A DNA stretch of 64,000 nucleotides from Ciceribacter ferrooxidans (GTDB lineage Bacteria; Pseudomonadota; Alphaproteobacteria; Rhizobiales; Rhizobiaceae), in NCBI RefSeq assembly GCF_004137355.1, contig NZ_SDVB01000238.1, positions 620,001-684,000 of the forward strand. Direction: 5' to 3'. Position numbers and translations under genes: made by a program. Of the stretch, positions 51,426 to 59,962 are shown piece by piece. Below the pieces are notes generated by a model, which saw nothing but the letters and a program-made list of their open reading frames with translations, was not told where the DNA came from and did not search any database. How positions within the stretch are numbered: the first letter of the stretch is position 1; the number at the start of each line of letters is the position of its first letter.

Positions 51426-52235
51426 TCAGCCCTTCAGGCGCGCAATCACCAGATGGCCGGGGCTCGGCTCGCCATCCTGCATGCGGACGTTGATGTCATC
51501 GATCTCGATGATCTCGAACCCGGTCTGTTGCAGCCGTTCGCGGATATAAGCCTCCGAATGCAGGAAGCGCTGGTGCGGGCCGACGATGTAGGCGCGGCCG
51601 TCCTCGGCGGAGAGGGTTTCGGAGGAAAAAGCGAAGATGCCGCCCGGCACCATGTTTTCGGACGCGCCGAAGAAGAGCGGCTCGAGCGCGCCGAGATAGG
51701 GCAGCACGTCCGTCGCGGTGATGAGGTCGAAGGCCTCCTCGTCGTTATCCTCGAGGAAGTCCTCGACTTCGGCGACGTAGAGCGTCTCGTAGAGGTCCTT
51801 TTCGTGGGCGAGCTCGACCATGTTCTCCGAGATGTCGATGCCGGTGATGTCGCCGACCATGTCGCGGAGCGTGCCGCCGGTGAGTCCGGTGCCGCAGCCG
51901 AGGTCGAGCATGCGCCGGAACGGACCGAGGCCGAGTGCCTGCAGGCGCTGGCGCACCATCATCGGCACCGCGTAGCCGAGCTGTTCGACGAGGATGTCCT
52001 CGAAGGCTTCCGCGTGCTGGTCGAAGAGGGTTTCGACATAGGCGTCGGGGGCCTTCGGTGGCGTCTCACCGCGACCGAGCGCGGCTATGCGGACGGCCGC
52101 CCCGCCATGGTCTTCGGGGTCGAGCGCCAGTACTTCCTCATAGGCCTTGACGGCAGCGTCGATGTCGCCCACTTTTTCGAGCGCGAGCGCGCGGTTGTAG
52201 GCCTCTGCTAGGGCTTCCTCATCGATCTTTGCCAT
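51426..52235 (-). CDS. TPR-containing class I SAM methyltransferase
   Basis: The 269-residue protein begins with a TPR-like pair of helices (about 3-50: ALAEAYNRALALEKVGDIDA, AYEEVLALDPEDHGG) and ends in a Rossmann methyltransferase (about 105-265: MLDLGCGTGLTGGTLRDMV, GIDISENMVELA, FDLITATDVLPYLGAL). The substrate is unknown. The frame is open upstream to 52310, but MAKIDEEALAEAYNRAL is the better start. It stands alone. Confidence 0.88.
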   Translation of the reverse strand: MAKIDEEALAEAYNRALALEKVGDIDAAVKAYEEVLALDPEDHGGAAVRIAALGRGETPPKAPDAYVETLFDQHAEAFEDILVEQLGYAVPMMVRQRLQALGLGPFRRMLDLGCGTGLTGGTLRDMVGDITGIDISENMVELAHEKDLYETLYVAEVEDFLEDNDEEAFDLITATDVLPYLGALEPLFFGASENMVPGGIFAFSSETLSAEDGRAYIVGPHQRFLHSEAYIRERLQQTGFEIIEIDDINVRMQDGEPSPGHLVIARLKG

Positions 52236-52395
52236 GTTCAGGTTCCTTGGGAGGCGTAGCTGTTCCAGCGCCGTTGGCGCGAGGCTCGGGTCTACAGGCT
52301 CCGGGTGCATTTGGCAATGCAGGCGCCTGGAACCGCAGGGCCGACTTTCCCGTTGTGGAAAGTGATCAGATGACTCTTGCGTTCAGGGGGGAGAA

Positions 52396-53115
52396 ATGGC
52401 CGATGAGCCTTCATTGGGGGCGGCGGTGCGTGAGCCGAGCAGCGCGCCGACGCTGCCCGTCACGTCCGCCGAGAAGGCGAACCTGATTATTCATTACTAC
52501 CGCGGCGAGATCGGCCGCATGATCAGCTGGCGCGACCGTATCGATCGGAGCTCCAACTGGGCGATCACCGTTGTCGCCGGTCTGCTTTCGGTGTCTCTGT
52601 CGACACCGACGTCCCATCACGGCGTCGTGCTTTTCGCCATGCTGCTGGTCTCACTGTTCCTGTTGATCGAGGCCAGGCGCTATCGCTTCTTCGACGTCTA
52701 TCGCGCGCGTGTGCGGCAACTCGAGCGCTACTACTTTGCCCAGGCGCTGAGCCCACAGGACGGGCTTAGCCCGGACTGGGCGGAGGCTATCGCCAAGAGC
52801 CTGCGCCAGCCGACCTTCCTCATCGGCTACCGCGAGGCTTTTTTCCGCCGCATCCGCCGGAACTACTGCTGGATGTATCTCATCCTCCTGCTTGCCTGGA
52901 CACTCAAGATATCGACGCCGAAACTCCTGCCGGACCAGCCGCGTGCGGACATGGTCCATTCGCTGGCGCAACTGGTCGACAATGCAGCGCTCGGAGCCGT
53001 ACCGGGCTGGGTCGTGCTGGCGATTGTCGGCCTCTGGCACGCGGGAATTCTCTATGCTGCCTTTCACAAGGAACCCGACGAGGGCGAATTCGCCCACGGC
53101 GAGGTCCATGTGTGA
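52396..53115 (+). CDS. DUF2270 predicted integral membrane protein
   Basis: The 239-residue protein has four hydrophobic helices (about 55-72, 78-94, 155-172, 200-222) and the DUF2270-like IIHYYRGEIGRMISWRDRIDRSSNWAI and FFDVYRARVRQLERYYFAQ. No function known. It ends seven bases before the convergent usg gene. Confidence 0.85.
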   Translation: MADEPSLGAAVREPSSAPTLPVTSAEKANLIIHYYRGEIGRMISWRDRIDRSSNWAITVVAGLLSVSLSTPTSHHGVVLFAMLLVSLFLLIEARRYRFFDVYRARVRQLERYYFAQALSPQDGLSPDWAEAIAKSLRQPTFLIGYREAFFRRIRRNYCWMYLILLLAWTLKISTPKLLPDQPRADMVHSLAQLVDNAALGAVPGWVVLAIVGLWHAGILYAAFHKEPDEGEFAHGEVHV

Positions 53116-53122
53116 CATCCTC

Positions 53123-53389
53123 TCAGTGGAGGATGAACTCACCCTTCAATGCACGCCACTCGTTGGCACCGATCAGCCGGCGGTGGACGTAGCAGACGGA
53201 ATGGAGCGGTCCGTCGAGCTTCTCCTGCCAGAATTTCAGGAAGCTCTTCATCTCCGGAAATTCCGGCGCGAGATCATAGTGTTGCCAGACATAGGTCTGC
53301 AGCACTGCCGGGTGGTCGGGCATTCGGTAGAGGATTTGTGCGGTGGTCAGGCCGTAGCCCTTCAGCATCATTTCCATGTCGTGGTTCAT
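53123..53389 (-). CDS. usg: Usg-like family protein
   Basis: The 88-residue protein starts MNHDMEMMLKGYGLTTAQIL and has YRMPDHPAVLQTYVWQHYDL and PEFPEMKSFLKFWQEKLDGP, the well-conserved Usg pattern found upstream of trp genes in Caulobacter. Its function is unknown. ATG 53389 is chosen because longer starts run into non-family sequence. A full CtrA-like site lies about 115 bases upstream. Confidence 0.92.
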   Translation of the reverse strand: MNHDMEMMLKGYGLTTAQILYRMPDHPAVLQTYVWQHYDLAPEFPEMKSFLKFWQEKLDGPLHSVCYVHRRLIGANEWRALKGEFILH

Positions 53390-53504
53390 CGCAGCCTCGC
53401 AACGCTGTTCCCATTGCTTTCCCGCCGGAACGAATGGCGTTTGCCGCTTCTGTTGTACCCCGACGGGGTCTTTACCAGACACAATCATGGAAGCACCGCT
53501 TTGC

Positions 53505-53519
53505 TTAAGCGAGGCTTAA
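53505..53519 (-). promoter_or_regulatory. Perfect CtrA-type motif (TTAA-N7-TTAA) upstream of usg
   Basis: TTAA (53505-53508), seven bases, TTAA (53516-53519). This is the full alphaproteobacterial CtrA consensus. It lies between usg and the ABC permease gene in the only AT-rich part of the gap; usg would be read leftward from it. Confidence 0.5.
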
Positions 53520-53591
53520 TATTTGCTCGAATTTCGGAAAATGTACGTTTTCAATCAGATGGTTGGCAGCGTTCGCCGCCGAGTGCTGCCA

Positions 53592-53622
53592 GCGCCGCCC
53601 TGCCTGTCTTGCGGGGCGGCGC
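53592..53622 (-). terminator. 9-bp hairpin after the ABC permease gene
   Basis: GCGCCGCCC (53592-53600) pairs with GGGCGGCGC (53614-53622). It lies just downstream of the permease stop (53630) on the minus strand, with no T-run; likely a Rho-dependent end or 3' stabiliser. Confidence 0.4.
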
Positions 53623-53629
53623 CGTGAGG

Positions 53630-54460
53630 TTACCGTTTGAGGTGGCGGGTCAGGCGGGCTTCGAGAGCCGCCCAGACGTGGCGCATGGTCTCGACGATCG
53701 ACAGGTAGAAGACCGCAGCCCAGAGATAGGCCTGATAGTCGAAGGTGCGCGAGAAGGTGTAGCGGGTCTGGCCCATGAGATCGAGGACGGTGACGACCGC
53801 GACGACCGCCGAGCCCTTGATCATCAGCACGATCTCGTTGCCGTAAGGGCGAAGTGCGACGATGAGGGCCTGCGGCAGGATGATCTTCCAGAACGTGACG
53901 AAGCGCGAGAGGCCGAGAGACTTCGCGCCCTCGATCTGGCCGTTCGGAACGCTCTGGATCGCGCCGCGCAGGATTTCGGCCTGGTAGGCGGCCGTGTTCA
54001 TGGTCATCGACAGCAGTGCGCAGTACCAGGCCTCACGGAAGAACCACCAGAGGCCGAGCGCCTCGATCTGCGGACGGAAGCTGCCGAGACCGTAATAGAT
54101 GAGATAGATCTGGGCGAGCAGCGGCGTCCCGCGGAACACGTAGACATAGGCGTAGGAAATCGCGTTCAGCACCCGGTTCTTCGACATCCTGGCAAAGGCG
54201 ATCGGCATCGAAAGGACGGCGCCGAAAAAGATGGAGGCGAAGACGAGCGTTGCCGTGACCCAGAGTCCGGAGAGGTAGCGCGGCCCGTACTTGACGAATT
54301 TGTCGGTGTCCCAGTTGCTGACCATCATGTAGGCCAGCGAGAGCGCCAGCAGCGCCCAGAGGGCGAGCCCGGCATAGCCGATCAGGCGGCTCGCGGTCGG
54401 CGGCTTGGGCGGCATGACGGGGGCGGGGCGGGGAGCGATGAGTTCGGTCGTGTAGCTCAT
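53630..54460 (-). CDS. Polar amino acid ABC transporter permease (HisM-like)
   Basis: The 276-residue protein has five to six membrane helices and the family EAA motif region AEILRGAIQSVPNGQIEGAKSLG (about 167-190), followed by IILPQALIVALRPYGNE. HisM/OccM-type. It overlaps the HisQ-like gene by four bases. The N-terminal 25 residues are Pro-rich. With HisQ it forms a heterodimer channel; the ATPase (HisP) is not adjacent. Confidence 0.92.
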   Translation of the reverse strand: MSYTTELIAPRPAPVMPPKPPTASRLIGYAGLALWALLALSLAYMMVSNWDTDKFVKYGPRYLSGLWVTATLVFASIFFGAVLSMPIAFARMSKNRVLNAISYAYVYVFRGTPLLAQIYLIYYGLGSFRPQIEALGLWWFFREAWYCALLSMTMNTAAYQAEILRGAIQSVPNGQIEGAKSLGLSRFVTFWKIILPQALIVALRPYGNEIVLMIKGSAVVAVVTVLDLMGQTRYTFSRTFDYQAYLWAAVFYLSIVETMRHVWAALEARLTRHLKR

Positions 54461-55257
54461 CGGCGTGCCTCCGCACGATGGCTCCAGCGGTCGATGAGGC
54501 TCAGCCCCCCGGAAGACAGGACGGCGAGTCCGAGATAGAGGCCGCAGGCCAGCACGTAGAAGAAGAAGGCTTCCTTGCTGACCTTCGCGGCAACGCCCGT
54601 CTGGCGCAGGATGTCGGTGAGCCCGATGACCGAAACGAGTGCCGTATCCTTCAGAAGGTTCATCCAGAGGTTTCCGAGGCCAGGCAGGGCAATACGGATC
54701 AGCTGCGGCAGGATGACGAGGCGCATCGTTCGTGCGCGGTGGAGGCCGAGCGCGTCGCCGGCTTCGTACTGACCCTGTGGAATGGCGCGGAAGGCCGAAA
54801 GCAGCACTTCCGAACAGTACGAGGAAAATACGACCGACAAGGCGATCATGCCGGAAACGAAGGCGTTGATTTCGACGCGTTCGTCGTAGCCGAAGGCGTT
54901 GAGCACGGCCTGGATCGCCATCTGCAGGCCGTAATAGACGATGAAGAGCGTGAGGAGCTCCGGAAGGCCGCGGAAGATCGTCGTGTAGATGCCGCCGGCC
55001 AGCCTCAGGATCTTGTCCTGCGACTGCATGGCGAGCGCGATCATGAAGCCGATCAGCAGGCCGATGGGCAAGGTCGCCAAGGATAGCGTCACGGTGACCT
55101 TCACGCCAAAGGCGATTTCGTCGCCCCAGCCTTCGGTGCCACACGACACGAGAGAGGAGCCGAAGAGAGTGAAGAGGCCTGCCGGTCCGCAGAACGGATC
55201 AAACGTATACTGCACCCAGGCCCAAAGTGCGCCGATCGCGGAAAGTAATCCGCTCAT
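54457..55257 (-). CDS. Polar amino acid ABC transporter permease (HisQ-like)
   Basis: The 266-residue membrane protein has five to six helices and the EAA loop SEVLLSAFRAIPQGQYEAGD followed by GLHRARTMRLVILPQLIRIA. It is HisQ/OccQ-type, probably for arginine, ornithine, lysine, histidine or an opine-like substrate. It overlaps the downstream HisM-like gene by four bases and follows the binding protein gene after a terminator-like hairpin, so it is likely expressed at a lower level. Confidence 0.92.
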   Translation of the reverse strand: MSGLLSAIGALWAWVQYTFDPFCGPAGLFTLFGSSLVSCGTEGWGDEIAFGVKVTVTLSLATLPIGLLIGFMIALAMQSQDKILRLAGGIYTTIFRGLPELLTLFIVYYGLQMAIQAVLNAFGYDERVEINAFVSGMIALSVVFSSYCSEVLLSAFRAIPQGQYEAGDALGLHRARTMRLVILPQLIRIALPGLGNLWMNLLKDTALVSVIGLTDILRQTGVAAKVSKEAFFFYVLACGLYLGLAVLSSGGLSLIDRWSHRAEARR

Positions 55258-55318
55258 GCCTAGTCCCCTGTCGCGGTCTGCGCCGCCTTGTCTTTATTTC
55301 CGCTTCGCCGAAACGTAA

Positions 55319-55345
55319 ATGGCGGAAGAACCTGCCTTCCGCCAT
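55319..55345 (-). terminator. Hairpin between the binding protein and permease genes
   Basis: A perfect 10-bp stem, ATGGCGGAAG (55319-55328) with CTTCCGCCAT (55336-55345), seven-base loop, followed on the minus strand by TTTACGTTTC. Such partial terminators between binding protein and permease genes give more binding protein than permease. Confidence 0.75.
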
Positions 55346-55370
55346 CCGTGAGCGATTTCCAGTCCGGCGA

Positions 55371-56147
55371 TTATTCGCCGTAAACGTCGAAATCGAAGTA
55401 CTTGTCGTTGATTTCCTTGTACTTGCCGTTCGCACGGATCGCGGCGATCGCGGCCGTGAACTTGTCGGCGAGCGCGGTCTCTCCCTTGCGGACGGCAATG
55501 CCGGCACCTTCGCCGTTGATCTCGATGTCGACCGGCATGGGCTGGAGGATCTTGCAGCACGCGCCGGCGTCGCTCTTGACCCATTCCGACAGGACGACGA
55601 TGTCGTCGATGACCGCATCGGCGCGGCCGTCAGCGAGGTCGAGCTTGTATTCGTCGGCGGTCGGATAGAGCTTCAGCTCCGAGTCGGCGAGATGCTTTTC
55701 GGCATAGTTGGCGTGAGTCGTCGAGGACTGCGCACCGAGAACCTTGCCCTTCAGGTCCTCGACCGACTTGATCGGCGAGTCCTTCGCAACGGCAATTGCC
55801 GGCGGCGTATTGTAGTACTTCTTCGAGAAGTCGACCTTTTCCAGCCGTTCCGGTGTGATCGACATGGAGGCGATGATCGCGTCGAACTTCTTCGCCTGCA
55901 AGGCGGGGATGATGCCGTCCCAGTCCTGGGTGACGAATTCGCATTCGACCTTCATTTCTTCGCAGAGTGCCTTGGCGATGTCGATGTCGAAGCCGACCAG
56001 GGTGCCGTCGGCCTGCAGGTTGTTGAAGGGCGGGTAGGCGCCCTCGGTGCCGATGATCAGCTTTTCGCCTTCGGCCATGGCGCTGCCCGCGAAAAGCGAC
56101 AGGGCGGCAATAGACACCGCTGCAAAGAAACGGGTGGAGATACGCAT
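55371..56147 (-). CDS. Polar amino acid ABC transporter substrate-binding protein
   Basis: The 258-residue protein has a signal peptide (about 1-25, ending GSAMAEG) and the SBP_bac_3 fold: LIIGTEGAYPPFNNLQADG, VGFDIDIAKALCEEMKVECEF, QDWDGIIPALQAKKFDAII and SMSITPERLEKVDFSKKYY. That is the lysine/arginine/ornithine/opine group. The first gene of the importer cluster and probably the most expressed. Arg/Orn/His/Lys as ligand is a guess. Confidence 0.93.
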   Translation of the reverse strand: MRISTRFFAAVSIAALSLFAGSAMAEGEKLIIGTEGAYPPFNNLQADGTLVGFDIDIAKALCEEMKVECEFVTQDWDGIIPALQAKKFDAIIASMSITPERLEKVDFSKKYYNTPPAIAVAKDSPIKSVEDLKGKVLGAQSSTTHANYAEKHLADSELKLYPTADEYKLDLADGRADAVIDDIVVLSEWVKSDAGACCKILQPMPVDIEINGEGAGIAVRKGETALADKFTAAIAAIRANGKYKEINDKYFDFDVYGE

Positions 56148-56511
56148 AGTGATCCTCTCTGTTGGTCATCCGCGCGGTTGTTGTTCCCGCGCTCACTGGG
56201 ATGGCGGCACCGAACGTGCCGGGCCTGCGGCGATATTCCTACTCTTTTTCGCGGAAAATCAACAGCAAAGACGCCGTTATCCAAAAAACGCATGAGACTG
56301 TCGAGTTCGCGGCATGACGAGCAACAGTATTGCTCACGGCGCTTAATTCCGCCGGCGCATGAAACTTTTTCCGTTCAGCTACGGTTAATTTGTCGCAAAC
56401 TACGGTCCGTTGATCAGGAGCGGGAGGACTAGTGAGGCGGACACAACAATGCCGTCTTCTCTTGTTCGCTCCTCGAAAGTGCGTGGAGACACGCGTCACA
56501 AGGAAAACGAA
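56148..56511. other. Intergenic region between ABC importer and OmpA-family gene
   Basis: 364 bases with no gene. It must hold both divergent promoters. On the minus strand TTGATT followed after about 18 bases by GAATAT (near 56230-56260) may serve the binding protein gene. TACGGT occurs twice near 56383-56406, a possible regulator repeat for the OmpA gene. Confidence 0.35.
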
Positions 56512-58752
56512 ATGACTTTGAGATCAAAACTGTTCGCCACGGTCGCCCTGCCGGTTCTCTCGGCGGCCGTCGTCGTGGAGCCGGTGGCCGCGCGCGCCGT
56601 CTCGCAGGCTCAGGAGGCTGTCGCCCCGTCCGCTCGCGGGGAGCAGGGAATTCTTGTCGCGCAGGTCACCTGCGGCGACGGAAGCGAGGCCGAGTCGGCC
56701 GACGCATGTCCGCAGGCTCCGGCAGAGGAACAGGCCCCCGCCGAGGAGCAGCCGCCAGCCGAGGAGCCGCCGCCGGTAGAGGAACAGGCTCCCCCTGAGG
56801 AGCAGGCGCCCGTCGAGGAACAGGCTCCCGCTGAGGAACAGGCGCCGGCTGAAGAGCCGCCGCCCGTCGAAGAACAGGCCCCGGCCGAAGAGAAAGCGCC
56901 TGTCGAAGAACAGGCTCCGGCAGAGGAGCAGCAGGCTCCTGCTGAGGAGCAGGCTCCTGCCGAGGAGCAGCCGCCTGTAGAGGAACAACAGCCCCCTGCG
57001 GAAGAGCCGCAGGCTCCGGCAGAGGAGCAGGCCCCGACCGAAGAGCAAGCGCCCGTCGAGGAGCAGCAGGCTCCCGCAGAAGAGCAGGCTCCGGCAGAGG
57101 AACAACAGGCTCCGACTGAGGAACAGGCGCCTGCCGAAGAGCAGCAGGCACCGGCCGAAGAACAGGCGCCGGCCGAGGAGCAGCAGGCACCGGCCGAAGA
57201 ACAGGCGCCGGCGGAGGAACAACAGGCTCCGGCCGAGGAACAGGCGCCTGCCGAAGAGCAGCAGGCACCAGCCGAAGAACAGGCGCCGGCGGAGGAACAA
57301 CAGGCACCGGCCGAAGAACAGGCACCGGCGGAGGAGCAGGTACCTGCCGAGGAACAGCAGGCACCCGCCCCGGACGCTACTCAGGGTGAGGCTCCGGCCA
57401 CTCCCGACCAGTCGTCCGCCGACCAGGCTCCGGAACAGCAGGGTGAGCAGGCCGTGATCCCGGCCGTAGAGCCCCCGGAAGAGGCACCCGTCCCGGAAAT
57501 CGTCGACACTCGCACCGAAGAAGAGAAGCTGCAGATCGCCGAAGACCCCTCCAAGACGGCCGAGACGGTCGTCCTGCCGGTCGACAATGGCGCCGCCGTT
57601 CTCGACAGCGACAAGGATGCGGACAACACCGGAGGCGAGGGCGTGCGTGAACAGCGCATGCAGTTGAGGTCGGAAGAGCCGGTCGCGCCGCCGCCGGAGA
57701 GCGATGCGGCTGCGCAGGCCGAAGCAATCCAGGTCGAGCAACAGACCCTCGATGCGGCGATCAAGGAAGAGGGAACTAGGCTCGATGCTGCCCCCACCTT
57801 CCAGGTTCCGCAGACGGTCATCAACAACGTGACGAACGTCACCAATGTGACCAACAACACGGTGATCCAGAACAACGTGTCCAACCAGGTCACGGAAGTG
57901 AAGGTCATCGAGCAGATCGACGACCGGACGATCATCAATGTCGGCAACCAGATCGTCGTTCGCGGCGACGAGCGCCAGCGTATCCGTTACGACGCCGAGG
58001 ACAGCTACTACGAAGAGCTGTCGCGTGGTCGCGTCCGCGAGACCGTGGTGCGCGGAAGCGGAACGCGGATCGTCACGATCTACAACCGCTACGGCGATAT
58101 CATCCAGCGCTCGCGAATCACGGAGGACGGCGACGAATACGTGCTGTTCTACGCACCCGAGGCCGACACGGACCGCCCGCGCGTCTATGTCGACGTGGGC
58201 TACAGCCTGCCGCCGATGCGTCTTACGGTTCCGCTCAACGACTACATCGTGACGATGTCGGACGCTCCGGACCGTGACTATTACGACTTCCTCGCCCGGC
58301 CGCCGGTCGAACGGGTGGAACGCGTCTACTCGATCGAGGAAGTGAAGTCGTCGGCCCGCCTGCGCGACAAGGTTCGCCGTATCGATCTCGACACCATCAC
58401 CTTCCCGTCGGGCTCTGCCGAAGTGCCGCTCGCCCAGGCCAAGACGCTCCGCAAGGTCGCCGCGGCGATGGAGAAGGTGCTGGCGAAGGACCCGGGTGAG
58501 GTCTTCCTCATCGAAGGTCATACGGATGCTGTCGGTTCCGACCGCTCGAACCTCGTGCTTTCGGACCAGCGCGCCGAAACGGTCGCCAACCTGCTCACCG
58601 AGGTTTACGGCATCCCGCCGGAAAACATGACGGTCCAGGGGTATGGCGAGCGTTACCTCAAGATCCGCACGCAGGCTGCCGAACAGCAGAACCGGCGCGT
58701 GACCATCCGTCGTGTCACGCCGCTCGTGCGCCCGGTTGCGGCAAACCGTTAA
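56512..58752 (+). CDS. OmpA-family protein with long Pro/Ala/Glu/Gln repeat region
   Basis: The 746-residue protein has a signal peptide (about 1-30), a low-complexity region at about 68-287 made of repeats of the QAPAEEQ type (variants PPAEEP, APVEEQ), a linker, an Asn/Thr/Val-rich stretch (VTNVTNVTNNTVIQNNVSNQ, about 440-460), and a C-terminal OmpA domain (about 625-746) with the peptidoglycan-binding LIEGHTDAVGSDRSNLVLSD. It likely spans the periplasm from outer membrane to peptidoglycan. ATG 56512 has AAGGA seven bases upstream. A strong bidirectional terminator follows. Confidence 0.88.
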   Translation: MTLRSKLFATVALPVLSAAVVVEPVAARAVSQAQEAVAPSARGEQGILVAQVTCGDGSEAESADACPQAPAEEQAPAEEQPPAEEPPPVEEQAPPEEQAPVEEQAPAEEQAPAEEPPPVEEQAPAEEKAPVEEQAPAEEQQAPAEEQAPAEEQPPVEEQQPPAEEPQAPAEEQAPTEEQAPVEEQQAPAEEQAPAEEQQAPTEEQAPAEEQQAPAEEQAPAEEQQAPAEEQAPAEEQQAPAEEQAPAEEQQAPAEEQAPAEEQQAPAEEQAPAEEQVPAEEQQAPAPDATQGEAPATPDQSSADQAPEQQGEQAVIPAVEPPEEAPVPEIVDTRTEEEKLQIAEDPSKTAETVVLPVDNGAAVLDSDKDADNTGGEGVREQRMQLRSEEPVAPPPESDAAAQAEAIQVEQQTLDAAIKEEGTRLDAAPTFQVPQTVINNVTNVTNVTNNTVIQNNVSNQVTEVKVIEQIDDRTIINVGNQIVVRGDERQRIRYDAEDSYYEELSRGRVRETVVRGSGTRIVTIYNRYGDIIQRSRITEDGDEYVLFYAPEADTDRPRVYVDVGYSLPPMRLTVPLNDYIVTMSDAPDRDYYDFLARPPVERVERVYSIEEVKSSARLRDKVRRIDLDTITFPSGSAEVPLAQAKTLRKVAAAMEKVLAKDPGEVFLIEGHTDAVGSDRSNLVLSDQRAETVANLLTEVYGIPPENMTVQGYGERYLKIRTQAAEQQNRRVTIRRVTPLVRPVAANR

Positions 58753-58773
58753 GCGCTACGGGAAGACAAAAGG

Positions 58774-58804
58774 AAGGGCCGCCGGCATCCGCCGGCGGCC
58801 CTTT
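58774..58804. terminator. Bidirectional intrinsic terminator
   Basis: A perfect 13-bp stem, AAGGGCCGCCGGC (58774-58786) with its complement at 58791-58803, ATCC loop; TTT on the plus side and AAA-TTT on the minus. It separates OmpA (plus) and mobB (minus). Confidence 0.88.
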
Positions 58805-58811
58805 CGTCTGT

Positions 58812-59345
58812 TCAGGCGGCTGCGGGGGAACGTGGTGGCAGGCCGGTGACGCGGGTGACGAAATCAGCGATCGCAATCGTGTCGTCGAGGTCGAACAGCG
58901 GCAAGGCAGTGTCGGTCACGGGATGATCGGCGGCAATCGCGACGATGTACGGATCGGTGGGCGCGAGCGGTTCGCGGCTTGTCGCGTCGAGCCGTCGCGC
59001 TTCGATCTTCGGAATCGGTTCGCGCTTGTATCCCTCGACCAGCACGAGATCGCAGGGTGCAATCCGTGCCAGGATGTCCGCGAAGCTCGGTTCCGGTGCG
59101 CCGCGCAGCTCGTGCATGATGGCATAGCGCGTTCCAGAAACGATCGTCACTTCATGGGCACCCGCCTCGCGGTGGCGGTAGCTGTCGGCGCCGACCTTGT
59201 CGATGTCGAAGTCGTGGTGGGCGTGTTTGATCGTCGAGATCCGGTAGCCGCGCCGGGTGAACTCGGCGACGAGGCGGACGGCGAGGCCCGTCTTGCCGGA
59301 ATTCTTCCAGCCGGAAATGCCGAAGATTCTTGGCGTTGCGGTCAT
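58812..59345 (-). CDS. mobB: Molybdopterin-guanine dinucleotide biosynthesis protein B
   Basis: MobB is a P-loop GTPase partner of MobA in making Mo-bis-MGD. The 177-residue protein has the Walker A GWKNSGKTGL (about 10-19), STIKHAHHDFDIDKVGADSYRHREAG, and LVLVEGYKREPIPKIEARR, typical MobB. Start at 59345 is set by the four-base overlap with mobA; the longer frame is not family-like. It is last in the EamA-mobA-mobB run. Confidence 0.93.
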   Translation of the reverse strand: MTATPRIFGISGWKNSGKTGLAVRLVAEFTRRGYRISTIKHAHHDFDIDKVGADSYRHREAGAHEVTIVSGTRYAIMHELRGAPEPSFADILARIAPCDLVLVEGYKREPIPKIEARRLDATSREPLAPTDPYIVAIAADHPVTDTALPLFDLDDTIAIADFVTRVTGLPPRSPAAA

Positions 59346-59962
59346 CCGTCTTCCTCCTCCAGAAAGGCTTTCGCGAAGGCGAGTTCGTCGGGCGTGTTGA
59401 CGTTGTAGAACGGATCGAGCAGCCCATGTTTCGTTGCGATCGGCGGAAAATCGACGGCCGTCGACGTGTGGCGCGCGATGAACACTTGAAGTTTGCGATT
59501 TCCGGGATCTGCCAGCCATTCCTCGAGATCGTCGGCAAGCGTAAGCGGCCAGAGCGCGACCACCGGATGCCAGCGTCCTGCGGACGAGGCGACGACGATG
59601 GCGTCGTCCGCGGGCAGGGCGGCCTCCAGTCGTTCCACGAGATCAGGCGGAAGGAACGGCGTATCCGCCGGTGCCGTCACGATATGCCGTGGCTTCGGCA
59701 TCAGGTTTTCGGCATGACGCAGGCCGGCGAGCACACCCGCGAGCGGTCCCGGATGGCCGGAGATGGTGTCCGGCACGAGCGGCAACCCGAGCGCGGCATC
59801 GGCGCCCTCGGGGGCGTTGACGGCGAGCGACGAAACCTGCGGGGCCAACCTTTCAACGACATGCCGGATCATCATCTTGCGGCCGAGCAGTACGGTCGCC
59901 TTGTTCTCGCCCATGCGGCGGGAGAGACCGCCCGCGAGAATGATACCGGGTGGTCTGGTCAT
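59342..59962 (-). CDS. mobA: Molybdenum cofactor guanylyltransferase
   Basis: MobA adds GMP to molybdopterin. The 206-residue protein has LAGGLSRRMGENKATVLLGRKM (about 9-30, GTP/Mg site) and TAPADTPFLPPDLVERL (about 97-113). It overlaps both the upstream transporter (EamA) and downstream mobB genes by four bases, so all three are translationally coupled. Start 59962 chosen by the overlap; the longer frame is a shadow. Confidence 0.93.
   Translation of the reverse strand: MTRPPGIILAGGLSRRMGENKATVLLGRKMMIRHVVERLAPQVSSLAVNAPEGADAALGLPLVPDTISGHPGPLAGVLAGLRHAENLMPKPRHIVTAPADTPFLPPDLVERLEAALPADDAIVVASSAGRWHPVVALWPLTLADDLEEWLADPGNRKLQVFIARHTSTAVDFPPIATKHGLLDPFYNVNTPDELAFAKAFLEEEDG

Noticed and set aside
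53630-55144. Single 504-residue protein spanning both permeases
   Set aside because: The upstream half is an out-of-frame reading of the HisQ-like gene; the true HisM-like start is at 54460 with a four-base overlap.
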